Below, in pieces: positions 34,914-42,940 of a stretch of DNA of 58,844 nucleotides. This DNA is from Acidobacteriota bacterium (lineage in GTDB: Bacteria > Acidobacteriota > Terriglobia > Bryobacterales > Bryobacteraceae): positions 1 through 58,844 of the forward strand of contig SYLY01000347.1 in the NCBI GenBank assembly GCA_005808475.1, written 5' to 3'. Under the pieces are notes generated by a model. The model was not told where the DNA came from. It worked only from the letters and a program-made list of their open reading frames with translations, and searched no databases. Both the position numbers and the translations under genes were made by a program. Each line of letters begins with the position of its first letter. Positions within the stretch are counted from its first letter, which is position 1.

Positions 34914-36224
34914 ATGTCCAAGCGCTTGCAGTACGCCGTGGTCACCGGCTCTACCTGTCTGCTGCTTTTTCTGCTGATGGGCGTCGTCATGGGCCGCGGC
35001 AACGCCGCCGAGGACGCTTATAAGCACTTCGCGGTGTTCACCGAAGTCATCTCGCGCATCAAGAGCGAGTACGTCGAAGAGCCCGAGATGAAGAACGTGA
35101 CGCTCGGCGCCCTCAACGGAATGCTGGAATCGGTGGACCCGTACGCCAGCTACCTCAGCGCGGACCAATACAAGCAATACCTCAAGGCCAAGGAGACGCT
35201 GAAGGGCGGAACCGGCCTGATCGTCTCCCGGCGCTACGGCTACGTGGGCGTGGTCAATTCCATCCCCGGCTCCCCAGCCGACAAGCAGGGACTCGGAACC
35301 GGCGACGTTATCGAGACCATCGCGGGCGTCTCCACCAGGGACATGCCGCTCGCCTACGCGGAGATGCTGCTGCGCGGCGAGCCCGGATCCAACGTGGAGT
35401 TGGCGGTACTGCGCGTCCGGCGCGGCGCCGAGGCCCAGAAGATCGCGCTCGCCCGCGCGATCTTCGCTCCCCCCCCCGCCACCGCGAAGATGCTGCCCAA
35501 CGAAACCGGCCTGATCACGGCGCCGGTGCTCGACGGCGGCCGCGGCAAGGAAGTGGCCGAACGGGTCCGCGAATTGGAGCGCCAAGGCGCCAAGCGCCTG
35601 GTGCTCGACCTGCGCGGGAACGCATCCGGGTCGCCGGAGGACGGACTGGCGCTGGCGAACCTGTTCCTGGACAAGGGCCGCATGACTTATCTGGTGGGCC
35701 AGAAGGTAGCCCGCAAGGACTTCGACGCCGCGCCGGGCAGCGTTATCACGAAGCTGCCGCTCGTGGTGATCGCCAATCGCGGCACCGCCGCCGGAGCCGA
35801 AATCGCGGCGTCCGCCCTGCTCGACAACAAGCGCGCGGATGTCGTGGGCGAACGCACCTACGGCGACGCGGCGCTGCGCAAGGCGCTCACGCTCGAGGAC
35901 GGCAGCGCGGTCATCCTGTCCGTCGCCAAATACCACAACGCGGCCGGCAAGGCGATTCAGGACAACGGCGTCACTCCCAGCCTCGCCGTGGCCGGGCCGG
36001 AGCCCGATTCCGACGACGATGACAACGCGGCGCCGAACGCCCCCCCCAAGCCCAAGTCCGATGAAGACCTGCAATTGAAGAAAGCCATCGAAGTGGTCAC
36101 CGTGGGGCTGGCGGCGGCCAAGAAGACAGATGCCAAGCAGGCCAAGGGTCCCGGTCCGGACGGCGGCGCCATCGACCGCACCCTGACGCCCGCCGGTCCG
36201 CTCGGCGTGCCGCGGCCCAAATAG
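34914..36224 (+). CDS. S41 (CtpA-like) peptidase homologue lacking catalytic Ser and Lys
   Basis: 436-residue membrane-anchored protein (anchor YAVVTGSTCLLLFLLMGVVMG) with the S41 layout. It has an N-terminal cap (SRIKSEYVEEPEM, LESVDPYASYLSAD), a PDZ domain (about 100-180; GVVNSIPGSPADKQGLGTGDVI) and an S41 core (about 185-365). In active CtpA proteins the catalytic motif is GSASASE and the Lys lies 25 residues later in TYGKG. Here these read GTAAGAE and TYGDAA, so Ser becomes Ala293 (codon 35790-35792) and Lys becomes Asp318 (35865-35867). The product should therefore be a pseudo-protease. The tail is acidic and Pro/Lys rich. Start at 34914 is supported by CGGAGGA at 34901-34907. An FmdB gene follows 17 nt later. 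Confidence 0.87.
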   Translation: MSKRLQYAVVTGSTCLLLFLLMGVVMGRGNAAEDAYKHFAVFTEVISRIKSEYVEEPEMKNVTLGALNGMLESVDPYASYLSADQYKQYLKAKETLKGGTGLIVSRRYGYVGVVNSIPGSPADKQGLGTGDVIETIAGVSTRDMPLAYAEMLLRGEPGSNVELAVLRVRRGAEAQKIALARAIFAPPPATAKMLPNETGLITAPVLDGGRGKEVAERVRELERQGAKRLVLDLRGNASGSPEDGLALANLFLDKGRMTYLVGQKVARKDFDAAPGSVITKLPLVVIANRGTAAGAEIAASALLDNKRADVVGERTYGDAALRKALTLEDGSAVILSVAKYHNAAGKAIQDNGVTPSLAVAGPEPDSDDDDNAAPNAPPKPKSDEDLQLKKAIEVVTVGLAAAKKTDAKQAKGPGPDGGAIDRTLTPAGPLGVPRPK

Positions 36225-36241
36225 TCCGATCCCAGGAAATC

Positions 36242-36601
36242 ATGCCCCTTTACGAATATCGTTGCGCCAAGTGCGACGGAGTCTTCGAGATCATTCAGAA
36301 GTTCTCCGACGAGCCGTTGACCCTTCACGAGGGCTGCGGAGGCGCCGTCGAGCGGCTCGTGTCCGCGCCCGCCTTGCAGTTCAAAGGCAGCGGCTGGTAC
36401 GTCAACGACTACGCCAAAGCGGGCGGGTCGAAGGATAGGGACAAGGACAAGGGCGGCGACAAGAGCGATTCGAAGTCCGAGTCGAAATCCGAGTCCAAGA
36501 GCGAGTCGAAGGGCGAGACCAAGTCCGACTCCAAGGGCGGCTCGTCCAGCCCCGCTCCGGCGACATCGTCGTCCCCGCCCGCCACCTCCACCACCAAATA
36601 G
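36242..36601 (+). CDS. FmdB-type zinc-ribbon protein with Lys/Ser/Glu tail
   Basis: 119-residue cytoplasmic protein. The first 55 residues are an FmdB/CxxC_CXXC_SSSS domain: MPLYEYRCAKCDGVFEI, QKFSDEPLTLHEGCGG, VERLVSAPALQFKGSGWY. The second zinc pair, usually CPxC, is HEGC, so the ribbon would be of the C3H type. The second half is a low-complexity tail of Lys-Ser-Glu/Asp repeats followed by a Ser/Pro/Ala end; it is likely disordered. Role unknown; FmdB was named as a regulator of formamidase genes but most homologues are uncharacterised. It ends 4 nt from a convergent gene. Confidence 0.85.
   Translation: MPLYEYRCAKCDGVFEIIQKFSDEPLTLHEGCGGAVERLVSAPALQFKGSGWYVNDYAKAGGSKDRDKDKGGDKSDSKSESKSESKSESKGETKSDSKGGSSSPAPATSSSPPATSTTK
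36461..36537 (+). repeat. Tandem coding repeat (Lys-Ser-Glu/Asp-Ser)
   Basis: Imperfect 12-nt units of the type AAG-TCC-GAG-TCG encode K-S-E/D-S repeats in the tail of the FmdB-like protein. Units differ mainly at third codon positions, so the protein repeat is selected or old rather than a fresh DNA slippage product. Confidence 0.6.
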
Positions 36602-36605
36602 GCGG

Positions 36606-37868
36606 TCAGCGCTTTCCGATGCAGTAAAGATGCTCGTCGGTGCGGATGAAGATCTGCCCGCGCGAAATCGCCGGCGACGCCAGCGTCCGTTCGCCCAGCG
36701 CGTTTCGCGCCGCTACCTTCTTCTCACGCCCCGCCGCCAGCACGAAGGCGTCGCCTTCCTCGTTCACCAGGTACACGAACCCGCCCGCCGATACCGGCGA
36801 CGCGGTGAATACGCCGCCGAACCGTTCGCGCCATAGCGTCTCTCCGTTGCGGGCATCCACCGCCGACACCACGCCCCGCTCGTTCGCCATGTAGATCACC
36901 CCTTGTTCGAATAGCACCGACGAGATATAGGGACCGCCGGTCTTCACCTCCCAGGCAACCGACCCATCGGGCCGGATCGCCGCGTACGGGCTGCTCACAT
37001 AGCCTGGCGAGACGAACAGCATCCCGTCGTGGAACACCGGCATCCCGACCGGCACCTTCACTCCCTCGCCCGCCCTCCAGATCACCTTCCCATCGGCCGG
37101 ATCGAGCGCCTCCACGCCGTTGGCCGTGTTGACGATGAGCCGCTCGGTGGCGCCCTCGCCAGTGACGAAAGGCGTCGTGTAGGAACGCCGCTCCTTGCCG
37201 CGAGCGGCCCGCCAGAGTTCCTTTCCCGTCCGCCGGTCGAGCGCCAGCAGATAGGCGCCGGGCGGATGCTCGCACAACAGGTACAAGGTGTCCTTGTGGA
37301 GCGCCGGCGAGCTGCCATGTCCCCACAGCACATCGAACGGCGCGACCTCTTTCCCGATGTGCCGCCGCCAGATCGCCTTGCCCGAGAAATCGAGCGCCAC
37401 CGCCTGGCCGGTTCCGAACCACGCATAGACCCGCTCCCCATCCGTGACACAACTCGGGCTGGCCAGATTGTGCTTGGCGTGGACGGGCTGTAGCACGCCG
37501 TCGGCCTCGAACACATGCTCCCAGCGGAGCCTGCCATCGCGGCGGTCGAAATCCTGCACGGCGAAGTGGACCTTGCCAGTATCGCCGGTGCGCTTGGCGG
37601 TGGTGGCGTTCTCGAAGTCGCGGGAACGGCCCTCGAACGGCCCATCTCCGAGTTGCGATGTGAGAAAAACGTGGTCGCCCCAGATCACCGGCGTGGATGT
37701 TCCCAGCCCCCGGAGCGGCGCCCTCCAGGCCACATTCTCTGTTTTCGACCAACGGATAGGAACGCCGGTTTCCGGTGAGTGGCCGTCGGCCGACGGGCCG
37801 CGCCATTGGGGCCAGTCCGCCGCCTGGGCCGATGCGGCGGCCAACAAGAGGAGCCAGAGTTTCATCAT
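36606..37868 (-). CDS. Secreted PQQ-like beta-propeller protein
   Basis: 420-residue exported protein: signal peptide MKLWLLLLAAASAQA, then DWPQWRGPSADGHSPETGVP, the usual opening of planctomycete/acidobacterial PQQ-repeat propellers. Blade motifs include LDRRTGKELW, LDPADGKVIW and VDARNGETLW. It differs from the anchored propeller at 26128-27537 in having a cleavable signal and no linker. No enzyme-specific residues are evident. It is divergent from the Gfo/Idh/MocA pair (24 bp between starts) and convergent with the FmdB gene (4 bp). MM at the start leaves 37868 or 37865 as initiation codon. Confidence 0.85.
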   Translation of the reverse strand: MMKLWLLLLAAASAQAADWPQWRGPSADGHSPETGVPIRWSKTENVAWRAPLRGLGTSTPVIWGDHVFLTSQLGDGPFEGRSRDFENATTAKRTGDTGKVHFAVQDFDRRDGRLRWEHVFEADGVLQPVHAKHNLASPSCVTDGERVYAWFGTGQAVALDFSGKAIWRRHIGKEVAPFDVLWGHGSSPALHKDTLYLLCEHPPGAYLLALDRRTGKELWRAARGKERRSYTTPFVTGEGATERLIVNTANGVEALDPADGKVIWRAGEGVKVPVGMPVFHDGMLFVSPGYVSSPYAAIRPDGSVAWEVKTGGPYISSVLFEQGVIYMANERGVVSAVDARNGETLWRERFGGVFTASPVSAGGFVYLVNEEGDAFVLAAGREKKVAARNALGERTLASPAISRGQIFIRTDEHLYCIGKR

Positions 37869-37880
37869 CGAGATGTAGCA

Positions 37881-37886
37881 TACAAT
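37881..37886 (+). promoter_or_regulatory. Putative -10 element (TACAAT) with almost no leader
   Basis: TACAAT ends 6 nt before the ATG at 37893, in the 24-bp space between divergent genes. If used, transcription would start at or next to the start codon, giving a leaderless or nearly leaderless mRNA. No -35 is evident; it would fall inside the opposite gene. Confidence 0.45.
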
Positions 37887-37892
37887 ACCCTC

Positions 37893-39236
37893 ATGAAACC
37901 GTTTCGCCCGTCACCGACGCGACGCCACTTCATTCAAGCGACCGGCGGCGCGGCCGCGCTCGCCGCGCAGGCGCCCCGCGTTTCCGCCAACGACAAGATC
38001 CGCATCGCGACCATCGGTCTGGGAGGCATGGGAACGGGCGACACCGAATCGGCGCTGTCGGTCCCCGGCGTGGAACTGGCCGCGGTCGCCGACATCTACC
38101 AGGGCCGGCTCACGCGGGCCAAGGAGCGCTGGGGCGGCGGTGTGTTCACCACTCGCGACTATCGCGAAGTGCTGGCGCGCAAGGATATCGACGCCGTGAT
38201 CGTCGGCACGCCCGATCACCTGCACGCGCGCATCGCCATCGACGCGATGCAAGCCGGCAAGGTCGTCTATTGCGAGAAGCCGATGGTGCAACGCGTCGAC
38301 GACGGCAAAGCCGTGATCGAGGCCGGGAAAGCCACCGGCCGCATCCTCCAGGTAGGAAGCCAACGCGTCAGTTCGATCGTTTACAAGAAGGCCCAGGAAC
38401 TGCTGAAGGCGGGAGCGATCGGCGAGTACAACATGATCGAGGCGTGGTGGGATCGCAACAGCGCCATCGGCGCCTGGCAATACTCGATCCCCGGCGACGC
38501 CACCCCGGAGAACATCGATTGGGACCGCTTCCTTGGCCCGGCGCCCCAGCGTCCGTTCGAACCGGTCCGCCTGTTCCGCTGGCGGAACTACAAGGATTAT
38601 GGAACCGGCGTCGCCGGCGACCTGTTCGTGCACCTGTTCAGCGGCATGCACTTCATCACCGGATCGCTCGGACCCGAGCGCGTCTACGCCACCGGCGGGC
38701 TACGCCACTGGAACGACGGCCGGGACGTCCCCGACATCATGCTCGGCCTGTACGACTATGCGGCCACCGAACGCCATCCCGAGTTCACTCTGATGCTGCG
38801 CGTCAACTTCGAGGACGGCTCCGGCGGCAGCCACGTCTTCCGGTTCATCGGCAGCGAAGGCGTCATGACCATCGGCAACGGCGTCACCATCTCCCGCACG
38901 CCGCGGGAGACCGAACCCGGATATACCATCGACACGTTCTCCAAGTCCGCGCAGCAAAAGTTCCTTGCCGAGTACCGCCGCCAGCATCCCAAGGCGAACG
39001 TCACCGCCGACTCGCTACGGCCGAAGTCGGAGGAAAAGTACCTGCCGCCGCCCGGATACAACGACCATCGCGACCACCACTTCAACTTCATTCAGGCCGT
39101 GCGAACCCGCAAGCCGGTGGTCGAGGATGCCGCCTTCGGCCTTCGCGCGGCCGGTCCGGCGTTGCTGTCCAACATGAGCTACTTCGAAAAACGCATCCTC
39201 GAGTGGGATGCCGCCACGATGACGGTGAAGGGATAG
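37893..39236 (+). CDS. Tat-exported Gfo/Idh/MocA family oxidoreductase
   Basis: 447-residue NAD(P)-dependent oxidoreductase. A twin-arginine leader (TRRHFIQATGGAAALAAQ) is followed by a Rossmann domain (RIATIGLGGMGTGDTE, DIDAVIVGTPDHLHA) with the family signature CEKPMV at about residue 130. The substrate domain has DYGTGVAGDLFVHLFSGMH and ends with PALLSNMSYFEK. Such exported members are typical of Planctomycetes and Solibacter-type bacteria, where the cofactor is presumably carried bound. The substrate is unknown, probably a sugar or glycoside. A close paralogue follows 4 nt downstream. Confidence 0.9.
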   Translation: MKPFRPSPTRRHFIQATGGAAALAAQAPRVSANDKIRIATIGLGGMGTGDTESALSVPGVELAAVADIYQGRLTRAKERWGGGVFTTRDYREVLARKDIDAVIVGTPDHLHARIAIDAMQAGKVVYCEKPMVQRVDDGKAVIEAGKATGRILQVGSQRVSSIVYKKAQELLKAGAIGEYNMIEAWWDRNSAIGAWQYSIPGDATPENIDWDRFLGPAPQRPFEPVRLFRWRNYKDYGTGVAGDLFVHLFSGMHFITGSLGPERVYATGGLRHWNDGRDVPDIMLGLYDYAATERHPEFTLMLRVNFEDGSGGSHVFRFIGSEGVMTIGNGVTISRTPRETEPGYTIDTFSKSAQQKFLAEYRRQHPKANVTADSLRPKSEEKYLPPPGYNDHRDHHFNFIQAVRTRKPVVEDAAFGLRAAGPALLSNMSYFEKRILEWDAATMTVKG

Positions 39237-39240
39237 CGCC

Positions 39241-40512
39241 ATGCCACAAAAACCTTCCGCCAACGACACCATCCAAATCGCGCTCATCGGCGCCGGAGGC
39301 ATGGGTTCCGGCGACGCCAACTACGCCCAGCAGATCCCCGGCGTGAAGCTGGTGGCGGTGGCCGACCTCTACGACGGACGGCTCGAACGCGCCAAGGAAC
39401 GTTGGGGCGCCGTCGCCACCACGCGCGACTATCGCGAGATCCTCGACCGCAAGGATATCGACGCGGTCATCGTCGGCACGCCGGATCACTACCATGCCCA
39501 GATCTCGATCGACGCCATGAACTCCGGCAAGGACGTGTACTGCGAAAAGCCGATGGTGCAGAAGATCGAGCAAGGCCACGCGGTGGTGGAGGCGCAGCGC
39601 AAGACGGGCCGCATCCTGCAGGTGGGGAGCCAGTACGCCAGCTCGATGGTGTTCCACAAGGCCAAGGAGCTGCTGAAGGCCGGCGCGATCGGCGAGTTGA
39701 ACATGGTGGAGGCCTGGCTCGACCGCAACACGGCGATCGGCGCGTGGCAATACTCCATTCCGCCCGACGCCTCGCCGCAAACGGTGGACTGGGCCCGCTA
39801 CACCGCCATCGCGCCCAAACGCGATTGGGATCCGAAGCGCTTCTTCCGTTGGCGCAACTACCAGGATTACGGCACGGGCGTGGCGGGCGACCTGTACGTG
39901 CACCTGTTGACCGGGCTGCACGTGGTCACCGGATCGCTGGGACCCACGCGCGTCTACTCCACCGGCGGAACACGCTACTGGAAAGACGGGCGCGACGTGG
40001 CCGACGTGACGCTGGCGCTGGTCGACTATCCCAAGAGCGCCGAGCACCCCGAGTTCACGCTCTGCCTGCGAGTCAACTTCGCCAGCGGCGGCGTCACCGA
40101 CTCGTTCGGCGTCCGCTTTGTCGGCAGCGAAGGCGTGATGAGCGTCGGCTACAGCGCGTTGACCGTCAACCGCAGGCCGCGCGAAGCCGAGCCGGGCTTC
40201 ACCATCGGAACCTTTCCCAAAGCCGTGCAGGAGGCGTTCCTGCGCGACTACCACAAGAAGTACCCACAACAGCAGCCCAACGCCGATGCCATGCGGCCCG
40301 ACCGCGAGGACGTGTTCACGCCGCCTCGCGACCATGTGCCGCACCTCGAGCACCATCGCAACTTCTATCAGGCAATCCGCACCCGCAAGCCATTCTTCGA
40401 GGACGCCCGGTTCGGTTTGCGAACCGCGGGTCCCGCGCTGCTGTGCAACCACAGCTATTTCGAACGTAAGATCTGCGAGTGGGATCCGGCGACCCTTACG
40501 CGCAAGTCCTAG
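39241..40512 (+). CDS. Gfo/Idh/MocA family oxidoreductase, cytoplasmic paralogue
   Basis: 423-residue paralogue of the preceding gene, sharing long identical blocks (DIDAVIVGTPDH, CEKPMVQ, GRILQVGSQ, KAGAIGE, TAIGAWQYSIP, DYGTGVAGDL). It begins MPQKPSANDTIQIALIGAGGMG and has no Tat leader, so it should stay in the cytoplasm. The pair arose by tandem duplication with loss or gain of the export signal, and they may act on related substrates in two compartments. The 4-nt gap indicates an operon. A 7-bp hairpin follows at 40535-40560. Confidence 0.9.
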   Translation: MPQKPSANDTIQIALIGAGGMGSGDANYAQQIPGVKLVAVADLYDGRLERAKERWGAVATTRDYREILDRKDIDAVIVGTPDHYHAQISIDAMNSGKDVYCEKPMVQKIEQGHAVVEAQRKTGRILQVGSQYASSMVFHKAKELLKAGAIGELNMVEAWLDRNTAIGAWQYSIPPDASPQTVDWARYTAIAPKRDWDPKRFFRWRNYQDYGTGVAGDLYVHLLTGLHVVTGSLGPTRVYSTGGTRYWKDGRDVADVTLALVDYPKSAEHPEFTLCLRVNFASGGVTDSFGVRFVGSEGVMSVGYSALTVNRRPREAEPGFTIGTFPKAVQEAFLRDYHKKYPQQQPNADAMRPDREDVFTPPRDHVPHLEHHRNFYQAIRTRKPFFEDARFGLRTAGPALLCNHSYFERKICEWDPATLTRKS

Positions 40513-40534
40513 AGAGGCCTTGGGTCCCATGCGC

Positions 40535-40560
40535 CGCTAGGTAGGGTGGATCGCCTAGCG
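40535..40560 (+). other. Inverted repeat after the Gfo/Idh/MocA pair
   Basis: CGCTAGG and CCTAGCG form a perfect 7-bp stem around a 12-nt loop, 22 nt after the stop of the second oxidoreductase. There is no following T-run, so a rho-independent terminator is doubtful; it might stabilise the 3' end or bind a protein for the next operon, which starts at 40596. Confidence 0.3.
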
Positions 40561-40595
40561 CCCAAAGGGAGGCATCCCTCCGATATCTCAGGGTG

Positions 40596-41273
40596 ATGCG
40601 TCTCGCAGGGGCCAGTTGCGCCGCTTTGCTGCTCGTCTCGGGAATGCTCGAGGCCGCGGAAATTTCGGGGACTGTAAAGGTAACGCGACGATTGACCAAG
40701 CGCCGCGTGGCGGCGGTGGCCAGCGGATATCATCGCGGCGCGGCGGTGGCTCCGGCCGCCCCGGACGACGGCGATTTCACGGCGCGCGAGTTGGACCGGG
40801 TGGCGGTCTACGTGGAAGGCGCGGGTCCGGCCGGGGCGGCCGCGCTGGAACTGCCTCAACAAAACCGGCGGTTCGCCACCGAGGTCGTGGTGGTTCCGGC
40901 GGGATCCACCGTGTCGTTTCCGAATCTCGACCCGCTGTTTCACAACGTCTTCTCGCTTTCCTCCGCCAAGTCGTTCGACCTCGGCAACTACCCGAAGGGG
41001 CAGACCCGGAACGTGCGCTTCGACAAGCCGGGGATCGTCTCCGTCCATTGCCACCTGCACGCCAACATGAGCGCGGCGGTGGTGGTGACGCCGAATCGTT
41101 GGGCGGTGAAACCGGCGGCCGACGGGCGGTTCGTCATCCGCGACGTGCCCCCGGGAACGTACCGCCTGGCGGTGTGGCATCGTTCCGCCGGGCTGTTCGA
41201 GAAGGACGCTTCCACCGGTGGCGGGAGCGTGACGATCACCATCCCGGTCGACGCATGGGAACCGGCGCGATGA
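40596..41273 (+). CDS. Periplasmic cupredoxin-like copper protein
   Basis: 225-residue exported protein: signal peptide MRLAGASCAALLLVSGMLEA, a cupredoxin fold at about residues 85-165, and a C-terminal beta-sandwich (DGRFVIRDVPPGTYRLAVWH) of the carboxypeptidase-regulatory type. Type-1 copper ligands are clear: His in DPLFHNV, then Cys, His and Met in VHCHLHANM. The pattern matches plastocyanin-like 'methylamine utilisation' proteins. It is the first gene of a triad; its TGA overlaps the ATG of the HD-GYP gene (ATGA). An in-frame GTG at 40593 is the only alternative start. Confidence 0.85.
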   Translation: MRLAGASCAALLLVSGMLEAAEISGTVKVTRRLTKRRVAAVASGYHRGAAVAPAAPDDGDFTARELDRVAVYVEGAGPAGAAALELPQQNRRFATEVVVVPAGSTVSFPNLDPLFHNVFSLSSAKSFDLGNYPKGQTRNVRFDKPGIVSVHCHLHANMSAAVVVTPNRWAVKPAADGRFVIRDVPPGTYRLAVWHRSAGLFEKDASTGGGSVTITIPVDAWEPAR

Positions 41274-42940
41274 AAGCGCGCTTCGCCACACGCATCTTCG
41301 CCGCCACGTTCGTTCCCGTGGCGTTGCTGCTGTGCGGCAGTTTTTGGGCGGCGCGCGCGCTGGTGGAGCAGCGCCTGAAAGACAGCTTGAGGACTTCGCT
41401 GCGGCAGACTCACGAGTTCACCATGCGCGTCCGTGCGGCCTACGAGCTCCGCAACAGCCGGATGCTTTCGATCCTGGCCGAGAATCCGGCGATCAAGGCC
41501 GGAATGGTGCTGCTGCGGCAGGAAGCCGGCGAAACCGCGCGCCGCACCATGGAAGATCAACTGGCGGAGATGATGGAGGTCGCGGGCTTCGATGTCGTGC
41601 TCACCGCCGACAGCGAGGGACATCCGACCGCGGGGACGAGGCGGCGCGGTGGTAAGGCCGAATCGCTCGAACTGGCCGGAGCCGCGTTTCCCGCCTCTGG
41701 CGTGGCCGAGATCGGCGGTGCGCGCTATACGATGGCCTCGGTGCCGGTGAACTCCGGCGAAGAGCACTTGGGCTTCCTCTTCGTGGGGCGGGATTTCGAT
41801 TTCGCCGAGTTCAGCGCGCCCACCGTGCTGTCGCGGCACGGAAGGGTCGTGCAGTCGAACTTCGGCGAAGGTCTCGGGCCGGAGCTCGATCGCCAACTGA
41901 TGCGGTGCCCGGAGGCCGGCGAGTGCGAGATCCGGTTGGGCGGCGAGATGTACCTGTCCCTGCCGGTCGAGAATCTGGCGCTCGGCGACGGCTACCGGCT
42001 GCGCAGTCTGCAGTCGGTGGACGCGGCCAGCGCGCCCCTCACCGGCGTGCTGCGAACGGTCTTCTACGGTATTGCTCTGGTCACGCTGCTCACGTTGGGC
42101 TTGGTGGCCACCGCGGCGGCGCGCGGCGTGGTGCGTCCGCTCACGGCGTTCGTGGAACGGCTCCGGGAAAGCGAGACAACCGGAGTTCTGGTGAAAATGA
42201 CCATCGAATCCGAGGTGCGCGAAGTGGACGACCTGACAAAGGCGTTCAACCGGGCGGCCGCCTCGGTGGTGCATGCGCAAGGACGGCTGACCACCGCCTA
42301 TTTCGAGTTCATCCAGACGATGGCGAACGCGCTGGACGCTCGCGATGTCTACACAGCGGGTCACAGCCTGCGCGTGAGCGAGTACGCATGCGCCATCTCC
42401 CGCCAGATGGGTTTCGACCCGGCCGCCGTGGATCAGATCCGAGTGGGCGCGCTGTTGCACGATGTCGGCAAGATCGGGATTCCGGACCAGATTCTTCAAA
42501 AACCGGACAAGCTCACGCGCGAAGAGTTCCTCGCCATCCAGCAGCATCCCACCATCGGCCGCAAGATCCTCGAGAGCGTGGAGGGCTTTCGTCCCTACCT
42601 CGACGTGGTGGAGTTGCACCACGAGAATCACGACGGAACCGGGTACCCCAAAGGGCTTCGCGGCGCGGCAATTCCGGTGGACGCGCGCATCGTGCACGTG
42701 GCCGACGCCTACGACGCGATGACGTCGAACCGCCCGTACCGCCTCGGCATGGATCACGATGTCGCGGCGCGGATCCTTCGCGAGAGCGCCGGCACGCAGT
42801 TCGATCCGGATGTGGTGGCGGCCTTCCTCGAGTGTGGCGCGGGCAATAACAGACTGGCGCAACTACCCGATCTGGCGAAACTCGCCCAAGCGATCCAGGG
42901 CGCGCAGCCGGCTGGCGCTGAGAAGGGAGTGGCGGCGTGA
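41270..42940 (+). CDS. Membrane HD-GYP sensor protein (sensor-HAMP-HD-GYP)
   Basis: 556-residue membrane receptor. The first helix (FVPVALLLCGSFWAARALV) is followed by a periplasmic sensor of about 220 residues. A second helix (VFYGIALVTLLTLGLVATAAA) leads to a HAMP domain and an HD-GYP domain (about 345-540). Catalytic motifs are intact: GHSLRVSEYA, LLHDVGKIGIP and HHENHDGTGYPKGL. It should hydrolyse c-di-GMP in response to a periplasmic signal. It is translationally coupled on both sides (ATGA with the cupredoxin, GTGA with the barrel), so copper or redox state of the cupredoxin is a plausible input. Confidence 0.92.
   Translation: MKARFATRIFAATFVPVALLLCGSFWAARALVEQRLKDSLRTSLRQTHEFTMRVRAAYELRNSRMLSILAENPAIKAGMVLLRQEAGETARRTMEDQLAEMMEVAGFDVVLTADSEGHPTAGTRRRGGKAESLELAGAAFPASGVAEIGGARYTMASVPVNSGEEHLGFLFVGRDFDFAEFSAPTVLSRHGRVVQSNFGEGLGPELDRQLMRCPEAGECEIRLGGEMYLSLPVENLALGDGYRLRSLQSVDAASAPLTGVLRTVFYGIALVTLLTLGLVATAAARGVVRPLTAFVERLRESETTGVLVKMTIESEVREVDDLTKAFNRAAASVVHAQGRLTTAYFEFIQTMANALDARDVYTAGHSLRVSEYACAISRQMGFDPAAVDQIRVGALLHDVGKIGIPDQILQKPDKLTREEFLAIQQHPTIGRKILESVEGFRPYLDVVELHHENHDGTGYPKGLRGAAIPVDARIVHVADAYDAMTSNRPYRLGMDHDVAARILRESAGTQFDPDVVAAFLECGAGNNRLAQLPDLAKLAQAIQGAQPAGAEKGVAA

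Noticed and set aside
36461..36537. Tandem repeat considered as a CRISPR or mobile repeat
   Set aside because: It is a coding repeat of Lys-Ser-Glu/Asp-Ser with synonymous variation, not a spacer array.
40535..40560. Inverted repeat considered as a rho-independent terminator
   Set aside because: A 7-bp stem exists but has a 12-nt loop and no T-run; kept only as a low-confidence structural feature.
40988..42862. A 624-residue open frame on the minus strand
   Set aside because: Antisense to the cupredoxin and HD-GYP genes, whose motifs and overlaps are clear; a shadow.
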